55,292 bases of DNA from contig JAHFGL010000012.1 of assembly GCA_023247445.1 (NCBI GenBank), positions 1 through 55,292 of the forward strand, in the 5' to 3' direction. The notes beneath the pieces were generated by a model that did not search any database, was not told the DNA's origin, and saw only the letters and a program-made list of their open reading frames with translations. The position numbers and the translations under genes are program-made. The DNA is from Candidatus Omnitrophota bacterium. GTDB lineage: Bacteria; Omnitrophota; Gorgyraeia; Zapsychrales; Zapsychraceae. Below, one piece after another: positions 28,003-37,202 of this stretch. Position 1 is the stretch's first letter, and each line of letters starts with the position of its first letter.

Positions 28003-28605
28003 TTAAAAAGAAAACTTAGCGTTCTCAACCATCTTTTTGATTTCGTGTTGTCCGATCCAAACCTTCACATTGGTTTCTAGATCAACCAGTTCAAGATTGA
28101 CTTGATAAAAAACAACAGACTTTCCTTTAACTTCATCTCTAACTGAGTTGATGCTACCAATAAGCATAAAATCAGCGCCTAATTCTCTCCCTATCTTTTT
28201 CATACTTTCTTGCGAGGTGTAACCAGTTTGCTGATCTTCGCGTTCCTCACGAACTTGCTCACGTTCCTTAGGAGAGGCAACGAAAGTAACCTTGCCAGAA
28301 TTAAGTAGCTCTTGTTCCAATTCTTTAATAAAAACCTGTGAATTGATGTGCTCATCACTACGATTATTAATGCGACCAACAATAACAACAGGATTTTTTT
28401 GTTTTTCCTTCATAAAATTGGTTAACCACGGTTTTTCCAGACAATCTTGAATCATCTCGCGGAAAACAAGCTGAGCATCAAAATCATTCCAATTTCCACT
28501 TAGATCAATTGGTCTGGGAACATCAACGCGCGTCACCTTTGTTGAGCTGCATCCAATCACACCCAACAATAAAATCATCATCATGCAATTAATTTTTCGA
28601 TTCAC
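28003..28605 (-). CDS. lpoB: LpoB-like penicillin-binding-protein activator lipoprotein
   Basis: 200 residues. Lipobox LGVIGC. The body matches the LpoB fold: DLSGNWNDFDAQLVFREMIQ, VVIVGRINNRSDEHIN, FIKELEQELLNSGKVTFVAS, GRELGADFMLIGSINSVRDE and LVDLETNVKVWIGQHEIKK. In enterobacteria LpoB reaches from the outer membrane to stimulate PBP1b; no PBP gene is in the window. The start overlaps the LAB_N gene by 17 nt, and COG3014 follows, a common pairing. Confidence 0.82.
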   Translation of the reverse strand: MNRKINCMMMILLLGVIGCSSTKVTRVDVPRPIDLSGNWNDFDAQLVFREMIQDCLEKPWLTNFMKEKQKNPVVIVGRINNRSDEHINSQVFIKELEQELLNSGKVTFVASPKEREQVREEREDQQTGYTSQESMKKIGRELGADFMLIGSINSVRDEVKGKSVVFYQVNLELVDLETNVKVWIGQHEIKKMVENAKFSF

Positions 28606-28876
28606 ATTTAACTCCTTGTTTTAGGTTGTCGATTTTATAAATAAGCCAGAGGTTACGCGAATACACCAGCAAACCTACCGCTTGACCAACAATAAAAACT
28701 GGATCTTGGCGATAAATGGCATAGATTAGCAAAATCACTCCGCCAGCAATACTAAAATACCAAAAAACAATTGGAACGAAGCTTTCTTTCTTTTTCTCAG
28801 AACAAATCCATTGAATAATAAACCGCAAACTAAAAAGAATCTGTCCGAACAACCCCAACATGATCCACTTATTCAT
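28589..28876 (-). CDS. lipid A biosynthesis N-terminal-domain (LAB_N) membrane protein
   Basis: 95 residues with three hydrophobic helices and the LAB_N signature: GQILFSLRFIIQWICSEKKK, ESFVPIVFWYFSIAGG and QAVGLLVYSRNLWLIYK. Such proteins frequently follow a DPM1-like GT2 gene, as here with a 4-nt overlap. A role in moving or modifying polyprenyl-linked sugar or lipid A is inferred, not shown. Confidence 0.85.
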   Translation of the reverse strand: MNKWIMLGLFGQILFSLRFIIQWICSEKKKESFVPIVFWYFSIAGGVILLIYAIYRQDPVFIVGQAVGLLVYSRNLWLIYKIDNLKQGVKCESKN

Positions 28877-29619
28877 CGTCGGCCTCTGGCCATAAGTATA
28901 CGAAAAAAATCCGCCATAACTTTAAAAATTCTTTTATGGCTGTATTTCGTTTGTCCAAATCTCCGAGGACGATGATGGGAAACGATTTCCCCAACTCTAA
29001 AGCCCTGCCATGACAAACAAAGAGGAATAAAACGATGTTGCCCTTCCCAATTAAGGGGAATCTTTAAAATACAATCCTTACGATAGCCCCGCAGTGTACA
29101 AGAAATATCGTGAATATTCTTTCCTGTCAAAAAACGCTGTAGACTATTTCCTAATTTTGACAACTCAGTTTTAAGAAATGTATCTTGCCTATTTTGTCGC
29201 CACCCACAGACACAATCGAAACCTTCCTTCATCTTCGAAAGAATTTTGGCGATATCGGCTGGATCGTTTTGTAGATCACCATCTAAGGTAACAACCACTT
29301 CGCCTCGGGCTACGGCCAACCCCTTTTGCAAAGCATGTGTCTGACCTCGCCGCTCCTGCAAATGAACGACCTGGATTACGCTTGAAAATTTATATTGCAA
29401 TTGATTAAGAACTTTTAACGTTTGATCAACAGATCCGTCATTGACAAAAATTATCTCAAAAGACTCGAATGATTTCATCGATTCTAAAATCTCTAAAAGA
29501 AGAAATTCGATAGAATCTGCTTCATTAAAAACAGGAATCACAATCGAATAAAACGGAATTTCTAAAACGCGGGGCTCTTTTTTCTCCTCAACAGATAAAA
29601 CTTTAGACATAACATTCAA
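28873..29619 (-). CDS. GT2 glycosyltransferase, polyprenyl-phosphate-sugar synthase type
   Basis: 248 residues, cytoplasmic GT-A domain without membrane helices. Motifs: YSIVIPVFNEADSIEFLL, IIFVNDGSVDQTL, VVTLDGDLQNDPADIAKIL (DxD-like) and DISCTLRGYRKDC. This resembles dolichyl- or undecaprenyl-phosphate mannose synthase (DPM1/ArnC group). It would supply lipid-linked sugar to the three TMTC-like enzymes nearby. The actual sugar is not readable from sequence. Confidence 0.85.
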   Translation of the reverse strand: MNVMSKVLSVEEKKEPRVLEIPFYSIVIPVFNEADSIEFLLLEILESMKSFESFEIIFVNDGSVDQTLKVLNQLQYKFSSVIQVVHLQERRGQTHALQKGLAVARGEVVVTLDGDLQNDPADIAKILSKMKEGFDCVCGWRQNRQDTFLKTELSKLGNSLQRFLTGKNIHDISCTLRGYRKDCILKIPLNWEGQHRFIPLCLSWQGFRVGEIVSHHRPRRFGQTKYSHKRIFKVMADFFRILMARGRR

Positions 29620-29646
29620 ATATATTTCTTAGCGCAATATCATTTA

Positions 29647-30171
29647 CTATTTAGTTATCATGATAAAACTATTGGGGAATTTGCCGCTGAACTTACTTAA
29701 CAAATCTTGGGCTTCCTCTTTAGTTTCAAACTTTCCCGCATAAAGCCGATACCACGTCCCCTTTTCACCCAAATTCTTCGTCACCATATAAGCCGTTGGA
29801 TCAATCTTTTTAACCTCTTCCAAAGTTTTATCCGCTTTGGGTTTATCTTTAAAAGACGCCACTTGAACAGTAAAAATAGATTTTGTTGCCACGGCTGTAG
29901 TCGTTGATGATTTTGGTTCAGATGCGGGAGGGGAAACACTAACCTTCGGAGATGTTGCTGGGATAGCCACATTTACAACAGGCGGTGTTGTCTTAACAGT
30001 TTGATTTTCTTTTCCAACAAACTCATACTCAACATTATGTGTTGTTTTTTCCTCATCCTGAAATAAATCGCTCAAAGGAATGGTCTCTCTATTTCCTTGA
30101 TGGTTCAAAAGAACAAGAACAATAATAACAACCCCAACGATGAGGGCACTGATTAACCATGAATTTTTCAT
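29647..30171 (-). CDS. membrane-anchored SPOR-domain protein
   Basis: 174 residues. One N-terminal helix (LISALIVGVVIIVLVLL), a Pro/Ser/Thr-rich linker, and a C-terminal SPOR domain from about residue 98 (FTVQVASFKDKPKADKTL to SFIMITK). SPOR domains bind denuded septal peptidoglycan, so a cell-division or envelope-remodelling role is likely. The gene is preceded by a broken small gene. Confidence 0.85.
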   Translation of the reverse strand: MKNSWLISALIVGVVIIVLVLLNHQGNRETIPLSDLFQDEEKTTHNVEYEFVGKENQTVKTTPPVVNVAIPATSPKVSVSPPASEPKSSTTTAVATKSIFTVQVASFKDKPKADKTLEEVKKIDPTAYMVTKNLGEKGTWYRLYAGKFETKEEAQDLLSKFSGKFPNSFIMITK

Positions 30172-30201
30172 ATAATCCCTCCTTTAAAAGAATACGAAAA
30201 T

Positions 30202-30387
30202 TTATTTATTGCGTGAAGCAACAATCTCTTCAAGACGCTCAATACGTTTTGTAATTTGCTGCAGATAATCAATGATGATCGCATGAGTAAACTAAGGATC
30301 AATTCCAACGGCTGAGTTAGAACCTATTTTATTAATCGTATTTTGATACTCATCTTTTGTCTTTTTCATCGGATCTGAAAACATCAT
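30202..30387 (-). pseudogene. 62-codon small gene interrupted by an in-frame TAG
   Basis: The frame reads MMFSDPMKKTKDEYQNTINK, IGSNSAVGIDP, TAG, then FTHAIIIDYLQQITKRIERL, EEIVASRNK, TAA. The TAG is codon 32 at 30292-30294. Both sides look like protein, the second half an amphipathic coiled-coil helix, so this is a real small gene with one nonsense change, or a readthrough case. It fills most of the 300-nt gap between the SPOR gene and 30472-31812. Family not recognised. Confidence 0.6.
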
Positions 30388-30471
30388 AACCCGATCTCTC
30401 TTATAATAATCTAAACGAAATTAAATGTATTTTAACGTTAACTATCTTTACAAACAAGGCATAAGTTGAGC

Positions 30472-31812
30472 TTATTCGCGCTGATGAATCCACTCATCTA
30501 ATGACGGAATTTCTTGAATCTTTCTAGAATCAATTTCTTTACTAATATCCGTATACCAACCTATCGTATGTCCATTAATTTCAACCAGCTGCCCAATCTT
30601 ATTAGTCGCTGGCTCTAAAATGAGCACTCCTAAATAGTGATGATCCAGCATGGCAAAACGACTCCCGGGAAGCCAACGTATATCTTGGACCGTCAAATCT
30701 CCCCCTTTATATTGATATCGAGGGATTTCGCTAGCGACAGCATGACGAGGAATTTTAAATAATCGTTTACGAAACCAACGATCATTCACAAAATACAAAT
30801 GGTCATCTTTATCGATACCAAGGAGTTTCCCGGCATCTGAGACAAAGCGTTCCCTTGACTGACTCTGGCTATTAAAACGAAGGCGATCCCCTTCTAAGAA
30901 AAGTTTAATATCCCGTAAAAGCAAATGATCAACGGGAACTGTCGATTGATTAGAAGCGATTTGTGCAACAAGTTCTGACTGCAAGGTCGTTAAAGAAATA
31001 CGAGAAACCTTAATTTCATAAGAATAATCATGCAGCGAGGTATCAACAGCTTCTTGATAAAGATTATATAAATTCTCACCCTTTTTATCCCAATATAAAG
31101 CAGAACTTTTTCGAACAGGACTATCAATGGCACGTTTATTCTTCTCTTCTAGATCATATATATAAATCTGATCTTTTGAAAGATACTGAGACCACCGAGA
31201 TATTTCATAACAAAACTTTTTACTATCCGGCGACCAATGAGCCCCGCTGATGGCTCCCTTAACTTTTTCATCTGATTTCTGCGTAGCAAGAGAATTATCG
31301 GCCAAAGCCGTCACACTATCAATTAATATACTTTGCCTTGTTTTAAGAGGTAATAGGTAAAGTGATTGGTATGTGTTAATCAATAAGTTTTTCCCATCGG
31401 GAGAAAAAACATATTCTCGAATGGGGTCTTTCGCGGCAAAAACGGATTGCGCATTTTGGCCATTAATCTGGATAGATTTTAATTCGTTACCATCGATAAA
31501 ATAAACAGATGATGAGTCATTAATCCAATGGGTGTTGGGTGAAACGTCTTTAGGAAATTCAAATATTTCGGCAAGGCTGTAGTAATTAGTCCAATACACA
31601 TAACCAGCCAAACTCACCAGCAACAGTAGACTACTCATGGCTGTAATATAAATGATATTTTGAAGTGTTGTGAAAAAAGCATCCCGGGCTTTAAAATCGC
31701 TCAATTTTAATACAAGTAAAAGCACAATGACAATTATTGCGCAGGCTAGAAAAAGATACAAAATCAGCTCAAAATGATTGCTTAAAAATCCAACCGTTTT
31801 TTCTAAATCCAT
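30472..31812 (-). CDS. membrane-anchored beta-propeller-like protein (TolB-like repeats)
   Basis: 446 residues. Two N-terminal membrane helices (ILYLFLACAIIVIVLLLVL and IIYITAMSSLLLLVSLAGYV) are followed by a ~360-residue extracytoplasmic beta domain with WD40/TolB-like blades: REYVFSPDGKNLLINTY, GAHWSPDSKKFCYEISRWS, IYIYDLEEKNKRAI and DIRWLPGSRFAMLDHHYLG. Function unknown. It has its own gaps on both sides. Confidence 0.65.
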   Translation of the reverse strand: MDLEKTVGFLSNHFELILYLFLACAIIVIVLLLVLKLSDFKARDAFFTTLQNIIYITAMSSLLLLVSLAGYVYWTNYYSLAEIFEFPKDVSPNTHWINDSSSVYFIDGNELKSIQINGQNAQSVFAAKDPIREYVFSPDGKNLLINTYQSLYLLPLKTRQSILIDSVTALADNSLATQKSDEKVKGAISGAHWSPDSKKFCYEISRWSQYLSKDQIYIYDLEEKNKRAIDSPVRKSSALYWDKKGENLYNLYQEAVDTSLHDYSYEIKVSRISLTTLQSELVAQIASNQSTVPVDHLLLRDIKLFLEGDRLRFNSQSQSRERFVSDAGKLLGIDKDDHLYFVNDRWFRKRLFKIPRHAVASEIPRYQYKGGDLTVQDIRWLPGSRFAMLDHHYLGVLILEPATNKIGQLVEINGHTIGWYTDISKEIDSRKIQEIPSLDEWIHQRE

Positions 31813-31934
31813 AACGAATAAACCCCTTTCTCGACTTAAAACTGTTTTATCTTAATGAGAAAGTACGGGAAAGTCAATGAGAGCCTTCAGCGAAAATATT
31901 TTTAACGAAGATAAAGAAATGCGGGAAAATACGT

Positions 31935-33137
31935 TTAGGAGTCAGTCCCAGGCCAAGGGTTATCATTGCGGATATATTGGCCGTCTTCTAATTTAGTAAA
32001 AAATTGCAGTAACAACGGATGAGAAATTTTATTCTTACTATCTTCTTTTATGAGTTTTTCTTCACACACATAAGTAACCTGATCAGAACCATCAATCAAA
32101 ACATGATACCAAGGTTGATGAGGATTAATTTTTGCCAAGCTGGCCTCCTCCCAACAAGAAGCATCTAAGCAATGCCCATCAATATCAACAATAATTCCAC
32201 GATAATTTAACTCTTTGTGACGAACGAGCTGGCCAGTTTGAAATAGCGGCTCAATACTACGAATGATTTCCTCCGGCGTGATATGGACAAACTGCTGGTG
32301 ATTGACCTTCTTGTCCAAATCTTTAAAGAGCTCAACCATAAGCTTAGTGCTCATCGCATCATCTTGGGTTTGAAAAGCTCGGATCAAATTCGCTAGATAA
32401 CGTCGAATAATGGTATCGACCTCTGCTTTTTCATTTAGAATCTCTTGGATATCCTCGATCGATTTTTCTTTTAACCGCAACATATCATGCTCGTGAATAA
32501 TTTGCCCGGAACTAAAGCAATCCACATAAACTTTTTTCCCCTGAAGATCAATACGCGCCAAAAAATGCCCCGGAAAATGACAGCCTTCGATATGTAGCCC
32601 TAACCGATGACCAACGAGCATATAAATGCTAGCCAAGCTAATAGGGATCCCTCTTTTATATTTAATCACATAAATAAGATTACTATTTTGTGGATTGTAA
32701 TAATCGTCTTCGTTGCCTTGTAAACCTTTAATTTTGAATAAAAATTGAGCAAGTAAACGCGCATCATTGACTTTAAACTTCGCTTTGTATTGCGAAGCTA
32801 AATCATCCAATAAAGTTCCTAAAGTTTTTTCTGATTCAGAAGGGTCTAAAAAACACGAAAGCATATTTAAGGCTTTTTCTAATTTCACAGAATCATTTGG
32901 ATTGTTAAACCAAGACGGCCAAACGTGACGAAGCCAAATACTTTTCTGATTTTTGAAAATAATATGCAGACAATCTCTTTGTGTCGGGGTAAGCGGAAAA
33001 GATATTTTACTTAATTCATCTCTTAAACTGGGGCCGTAAGTAGTTAATTCGGCAATAATTCTATTTTGAATATCCGTCGATTCATCATCGAGCAACTTAA
33101 TTAGGTGGGGAATCTGTTTCGGATCTACCATTGCCAT
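31935..33137 (-). CDS. SirB1/transglutaminase-like protein with C-terminal HspQ (YccV-like) domain
   Basis: 400 residues. Residues about 85-260 match the SirB1/Transglut_core2 group: YKRGIPISLASIYMLVGHRL, EGCHFPGHFLARI. Residues about 285-365 match the HspQ/YccV fold: FQTGQLVRHKELNYRGIIVD, and HQPWYHVLIDGSDQVTYVCE, EKLI. This SirB1-plus-HspQ order is the same as in animal FBXO21 outside its F-box. HspQ is linked to proteolysis in enterobacteria, so a protein quality-control role is possible. Biochemistry unknown. Confidence 0.8.
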   Translation of the reverse strand: MAMVDPKQIPHLIKLLDDESTDIQNRIIAELTTYGPSLRDELSKISFPLTPTQRDCLHIIFKNQKSIWLRHVWPSWFNNPNDSVKLEKALNMLSCFLDPSESEKTLGTLLDDLASQYKAKFKVNDARLLAQFLFKIKGLQGNEDDYYNPQNSNLIYVIKYKRGIPISLASIYMLVGHRLGLHIEGCHFPGHFLARIDLQGKKVYVDCFSSGQIIHEHDMLRLKEKSIEDIQEILNEKAEVDTIIRRYLANLIRAFQTQDDAMSTKLMVELFKDLDKKVNHQQFVHITPEEIIRSIEPLFQTGQLVRHKELNYRGIIVDIDGHCLDASCWEEASLAKINPHQPWYHVLIDGSDQVTYVCEEKLIKEDSKNKISHPLLLQFFTKLEDGQYIRNDNPWPGTDS

Positions 33138-33255
33138 AGGGAATTGCCTGGTTGCTCATACAAACAGAATTACTTGTATTCTTTATATTATTAAATTCAC
33201 CCAAAGGCAAGTCCAACTACAAATTTTTTACCTTCATATTCTTTAAACCTGATGG

Positions 33256-33906
33256 TTACTTTAATTGCGATTCCAATTTTGCCATAAGATCCGTCGTTTC
33301 CTTGACAATATTTTCTGGAACAAGTTTAAGCGCTTGCATATCTTTCTGGAAGGATCGCAGCGAATTAACTAATTTACGGATCGCGGCTTCGTTTCGTTTA
33401 TCCCTTTCTTCTTCTGGATCAACCGGTTTCCGTTCCTTCATGATTGATGTCAAATCACGGCGGACAACACTAGCATCCTTGCCTTTATCAAAAATAGATT
33501 TCTTTAGCTGAGAATAATCTTCTCTTAATAATTCCTTTTTTTGTTTCGCCATTCGAAGAACATTAATAGCGTCATAACTGGGAACATTGATGGCTTCACG
33601 TTTCTCACTAAACTCTTTGGATAAATACGCGGGTTCATCTTGTTCCAAAAAAAGATACGTTTTTAAAAGCTTCAAACACAATTCTTTTTTAAGACCAACT
33701 TCCTTTTCGGTATAATGCTCAAATTTTTCATAGCCCCACGCATGATAATGCTTATCTTGCCAGACGGCATAAAGAGATTGTCCCAAATTAACCCAAGACG
33801 TCTTAAAATCCTTCGCATAATCCGCGATTTGTTCTCGAAGAGTATCCCCAATAATATGATCTTTGCTGCGTTTGTTAGTTCCTTCTGAAATCTCAAAACT
33901 TTTCAT
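33256..33906 (-). CDS. unrecognised cytoplasmic helical protein
   Basis: 216 residues, no signal or membrane segment. N-terminal half has WVNLGQSLYAVWQDKHYHAW and FEHYTEKEVGLKKELCLKLL, a helical pattern a little like DUF3102 or ParB-type helix bundles. The C-terminal half is charged and helical (EEERDKRNEAAIRKLVNSLR). I cannot assign a family. It lies 29 nt downstream of the PfkB gene and may share its transcript. Confidence 0.55.
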   Translation of the reverse strand: MKSFEISEGTNKRSKDHIIGDTLREQIADYAKDFKTSWVNLGQSLYAVWQDKHYHAWGYEKFEHYTEKEVGLKKELCLKLLKTYLFLEQDEPAYLSKEFSEKREAINVPSYDAINVLRMAKQKKELLREDYSQLKKSIFDKGKDASVVRRDLTSIMKERKPVDPEEERDKRNEAAIRKLVNSLRSFQKDMQALKLVPENIVKETTDLMAKLESQLK

Positions 33907-33935
33907 AACGACTTCCCTTTCGATATAAATTATCT

Positions 33936-34868
33936 TTACGCCTTCTTAATTTTGACACATTGTATCATCTGTTTAAAAATTTTTCTATCAATGAGTCCAG
34001 GAATATAATTATTTAAATTGGCGGCGCCAGCGGCAACACCCATGTGCATCGCTTTCTTCAGTGACTGATCACCGCAATAAGAATGCAAAAATCCCGCCAA
34101 GAAACTATCCCCACACCCAACATCATTCTTTACTGATAATTTTGGTGTCCGTGCATGATAAATTTCTCTTTGATTAGATCCAATGGCGCCCTTATCAGCC
34201 AACGATATCACCACAATCTTTATTCCCATCTGATGGAATCGGTTGATGGCTTCTTTTACTTTCTTTAAACTATTTAATTTCGTATGCAAAACTTCTTCGG
34301 CTTCCATTAAATTCGGCTTGATCATAAAAGGCGCAGCTTTTATCCCTTCGCTCAAAGCCTTGCCACTGGTATCCAGAACAGTCATCACATTAGTTTTGTG
34401 GGCTAATGTAATCAACTGTGCATAAATTGAATCATGCGCGCCATTGGCACTACGCCCGGCGAGGACAACACAGTCAGATTCTTTGAGGACATTTTGAAAC
34501 TGTCTTTTGAATCTATTCATATCTACTTGAGAAACACGCGGGCCGATTTCAATAGCACGCTTTATTTCTTTTTTTGCTGTACTGATGATTGTCAAATTTG
34601 TACGGGTCTCTCCTTTAACATTAATAAAGTTTGATTTGATTTTTTCTTCACGAAGTAGTTTCCTAACCGTTTGGCCTGTTACCCCAGCTAATAAACCGAT
34701 CGCTAGGTTAGGATGTTTAAAAGAGTCGAGCGCCCGGGAAACATTGATACCCTTTCCTCCGGCGCTGAAAATATACTTTTCTTTTGAAAGCGGTATGTCT
34801 TTTTCAGTTTTGAGGATTGTCTTATCCAGGGCGGGATTAAGAGTAACCGTAAGAATTAAATCTTTCAT
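33936..34868 (-). CDS. PfkB-family sugar kinase, 1-phosphofructokinase/tagatose-6-phosphate kinase type
   Basis: About 310 residues. Starts ILTVTLNPALDKTI, then FSAGGKGINVSRALDSF (substrate glycines), and near the C-terminus VKNDVGCGDSFLAGFL with the GxGD catalytic Asp. The NPALD start and GGKG(I/V)NVSRAL block are typical of hexose-phosphate kinases (FruK, LacC, PfkB). Which sugar phosphate is used cannot be read. No PTS genes adjoin. The ATG at 34868 is preferred to an upstream TTG. Confidence 0.85.
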   Translation of the reverse strand: MKDLILTVTLNPALDKTILKTEKDIPLSKEKYIFSAGGKGINVSRALDSFKHPNLAIGLLAGVTGQTVRKLLREEKIKSNFINVKGETRTNLTIISTAKKEIKRAIEIGPRVSQVDMNRFKRQFQNVLKESDCVVLAGRSANGAHDSIYAQLITLAHKTNVMTVLDTSGKALSEGIKAAPFMIKPNLMEAEEVLHTKLNSLKKVKEAINRFHQMGIKIVVISLADKGAIGSNQREIYHARTPKLSVKNDVGCGDSFLAGFLHSYCGDQSLKKAMHMGVAAGAANLNNYIPGLIDRKIFKQMIQCVKIKKA

Positions 34869-34912
34869 GACCTGTCTTCGCTCCAAAACTTCTGTTTGGG
34901 AGCTTCGCCGGG

Positions 34913-35003
34913 TTCATCCGCCCTTTCAGATAAGGACGAACATCCGCCGTAGCCAAACGTTCCCCCACGAGCAAACCCGTGGTCTCCGGCGTAGGCGGAT
35001 GAA
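34913..35003. repeat. CCGCC-type intergenic inverted repeat
   Basis: Outer arms TTCATCCGCC and GGCGGATGAA enclose CATCCGCCGTAGCC, CCGGCGTAGGCGG and a small CCACG-CGTGG hairpin. GC-rich compared with its surroundings. It fills the gap between the third TMTC-like gene and the sugar kinase. Confidence 0.7.
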
Positions 35004-37196
35004 TTAACGCAGGGCCTTCTTAAGCTCTTCAATATGTTTTTCATCAACAGAGTAACCCAACGATTTTATTGTCAAAAGGTCCTGTAAAACCATCGGTAAA
35101 TTATTTTGCAATTGATAGAGTTGGGCGCGATTGTAATAGGCAAAATAATTCTTTGGATTAAGGGTAATTGCCTGATTAAAATCTTTTAACGCTAAATCAA
35201 ATTCTCTTTTTTGCTGATAGGCTGTGCCTCTGGCATTGTAAGCTCGATCATCGGAAGGATCTAATTCAATAACTTTGTTATAATCGGTGATAGCAAAATC
35301 TAATTGTCCCTGCACGATATAAATCCCCCCGCGATTAAAATACGCCTCTTTATTAGACGCATTTAATAAAATCCCATTTGTATAATCCTTGAGAGCCAGT
35401 TCATATTGACCCGCTTTAATAAAGAGCCCCCCACGATTTAAATAGCCTTCGGCAAACCCAGGCTTTAAGCTCAGGGCCTGATTAAAATCATTCAAAGCTT
35501 CCCTGAATTGATTAGTCACAAGATAAATGACACCTCGATTATTGAGCACCTCTGCATTGCGAGAATTAAACTCAAGAGATTTTTGATAATCGTTAAGGGC
35601 TAAATCATACTTACCTAACTTTTTGTAAATATTGCCACGATTATTGTAGACATCAACATACGATGGCATCAAATCTAAAGCAAACTGATAATCGTTAAGG
35701 GCTAAATCATATTGTTCTTTTTTCTGATAAACCTGCCCCCGATTATAATGGGCCTTAATAAAATTTGGCGCAAAGTCGATGGCCTTATTAAAATCCGCTA
35801 ATGCTAAATCTAGCTTATCATTAAGAAGATAAAAGAAACCTCGATTATGATAGGCTTGCGCATCATCAGGGTTTTGATTAATCACTTGATTAAAAATGTC
35901 TATTGCCAAATCTTTTTTCCCAATTTCATCATAGCCGTAAGCCAGATGATAAAGAACTCTTGGCTTATTCGGGGCATGTCGCGCCATATCCTCAAGAAAT
36001 TTCATTTTGTCAGCCCAAACACAATTGCGTTGATACGCAAGAACAGCAAATATAACAATAATCAACCACATAACAGCCTGATAAACTTTAAACTCTTTAA
36101 TCATTCGTCTTAGAAGAGCAGGAATAAGTATCGCGAAACCAACCATCGGCAAATACATTCGGTGTTCGAAGATGACATCCGCTATGGGAAAAAAACTCGA
36201 CTCAGGAATTAGCGTCACAAATATCCATAGAATGGCGAAGGCCATCATCCTCTCTTTTTGGAACAATCGATAACTCAAATAAAGAATCAAGACAATAAGC
36301 GCTAAAGAAACCAACATCTGAGGATTTAAAAAACTCGTAACCAATGGATACTCGTAATCAAGGTGAAGATTAATTGGAAAGAAAAATAACCGCCAATACG
36401 TGATAACCACGTTAAATTGTGTAAGAAGATATTGCCAGCGGGGAATAATTATTGTTTCCTTACTCATATTTGCCAAAGATTCAAACGACAATGCTCGATA
36501 TTGACATAACGTTAAGAGGAGTAAGAAAAGAATGCTGACGACGGCATACGGAATAATCCTTTTTAAGGTTTTATTATCTTTTTGATCAACTCTGGTGAAA
36601 AAACATTTATCAATAAGTAATATGGCCAGCGGCAGACTTAAACTAATTGGTTTTGAAAAAAGTCCAAGAACAAAGAAAAAGATACTAAAAACATACAATC
36701 TCTTTTCTTTCAAAAGACGATAGTAAACGTAAAACAATACCGCTGAAAGATAAAAAAGACTGGCAAGTAGTGTTGAGCGCTGCACAACATAAGTAACAGC
36801 GGAAGTTTGAATGGGATGACAAAGAAAAATCAAACTGGCAAACAATACAATCTTGCCGTCGTGATGCTCGTTTCTTCCATTTGTTTCTAGTTTAGCGAAA
36901 AACAATTTTAAAAGAATGAAATAAATGACCGTTGTAAGTAGGTGTAAAAAGATATTAACAAGATGATATCCAAAGGGATTGAGCTGATTAAACTGATAAT
37001 TAATTGCAAAACTTAAATAAGCTAAAACCCGAGATGGCTCATAAAGCCAGATGGCTTTTATATTTTTTAAGTTCTCAATAATGGGATTATTAACAATCCG
37101 AGGAAGATCATCAAATTGAAATGGGGCATGAAAAGATGGGCTATAAACGATAATGCCCATCATAATAAATAAAATAATCACAAGGATCTTTTTCAT
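35004..37196 (-). CDS. TMTC-like membrane glycosyltransferase with eight to nine TPRs
   Basis: 730 residues. Membrane domain of about 390 residues with FHAPFQFDDLPRIVNNPII (acidic pair in the first loop), CHPIQTSAVTYVVQRSTLLA and SKPISLSLPLAILLIDK, then eight to nine TPRs to the C-terminus (YNNRGNIYKKLGKYDLALND and relatives). It is more distant from the other two copies than they are from each other. Like them it should act on the outer face of the inner membrane with a lipid-linked sugar. Lies 6 nt from the NAD(P)-binding protein gene upstream. Confidence 0.8.
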   Translation of the reverse strand: MKKILVIILFIMMGIIVYSPSFHAPFQFDDLPRIVNNPIIENLKNIKAIWLYEPSRVLAYLSFAINYQFNQLNPFGYHLVNIFLHLLTTVIYFILLKLFFAKLETNGRNEHHDGKIVLFASLIFLCHPIQTSAVTYVVQRSTLLASLFYLSAVLFYVYYRLLKEKRLYVFSIFFFVLGLFSKPISLSLPLAILLIDKCFFTRVDQKDNKTLKRIIPYAVVSILFLLLLTLCQYRALSFESLANMSKETIIIPRWQYLLTQFNVVITYWRLFFFPINLHLDYEYPLVTSFLNPQMLVSLALIVLILYLSYRLFQKERMMAFAILWIFVTLIPESSFFPIADVIFEHRMYLPMVGFAILIPALLRRMIKEFKVYQAVMWLIIVIFAVLAYQRNCVWADKMKFLEDMARHAPNKPRVLYHLAYGYDEIGKKDLAIDIFNQVINQNPDDAQAYHNRGFFYLLNDKLDLALADFNKAIDFAPNFIKAHYNRGQVYQKKEQYDLALNDYQFALDLMPSYVDVYNNRGNIYKKLGKYDLALNDYQKSLEFNSRNAEVLNNRGVIYLVTNQFREALNDFNQALSLKPGFAEGYLNRGGLFIKAGQYELALKDYTNGILLNASNKEAYFNRGGIYIVQGQLDFAITDYNKVIELDPSDDRAYNARGTAYQQKREFDLALKDFNQAITLNPKNYFAYYNRAQLYQLQNNLPMVLQDLLTIKSLGYSVDEKHIEELKKALR

Positions 37197-37202
37197 GGGA
37201 AG

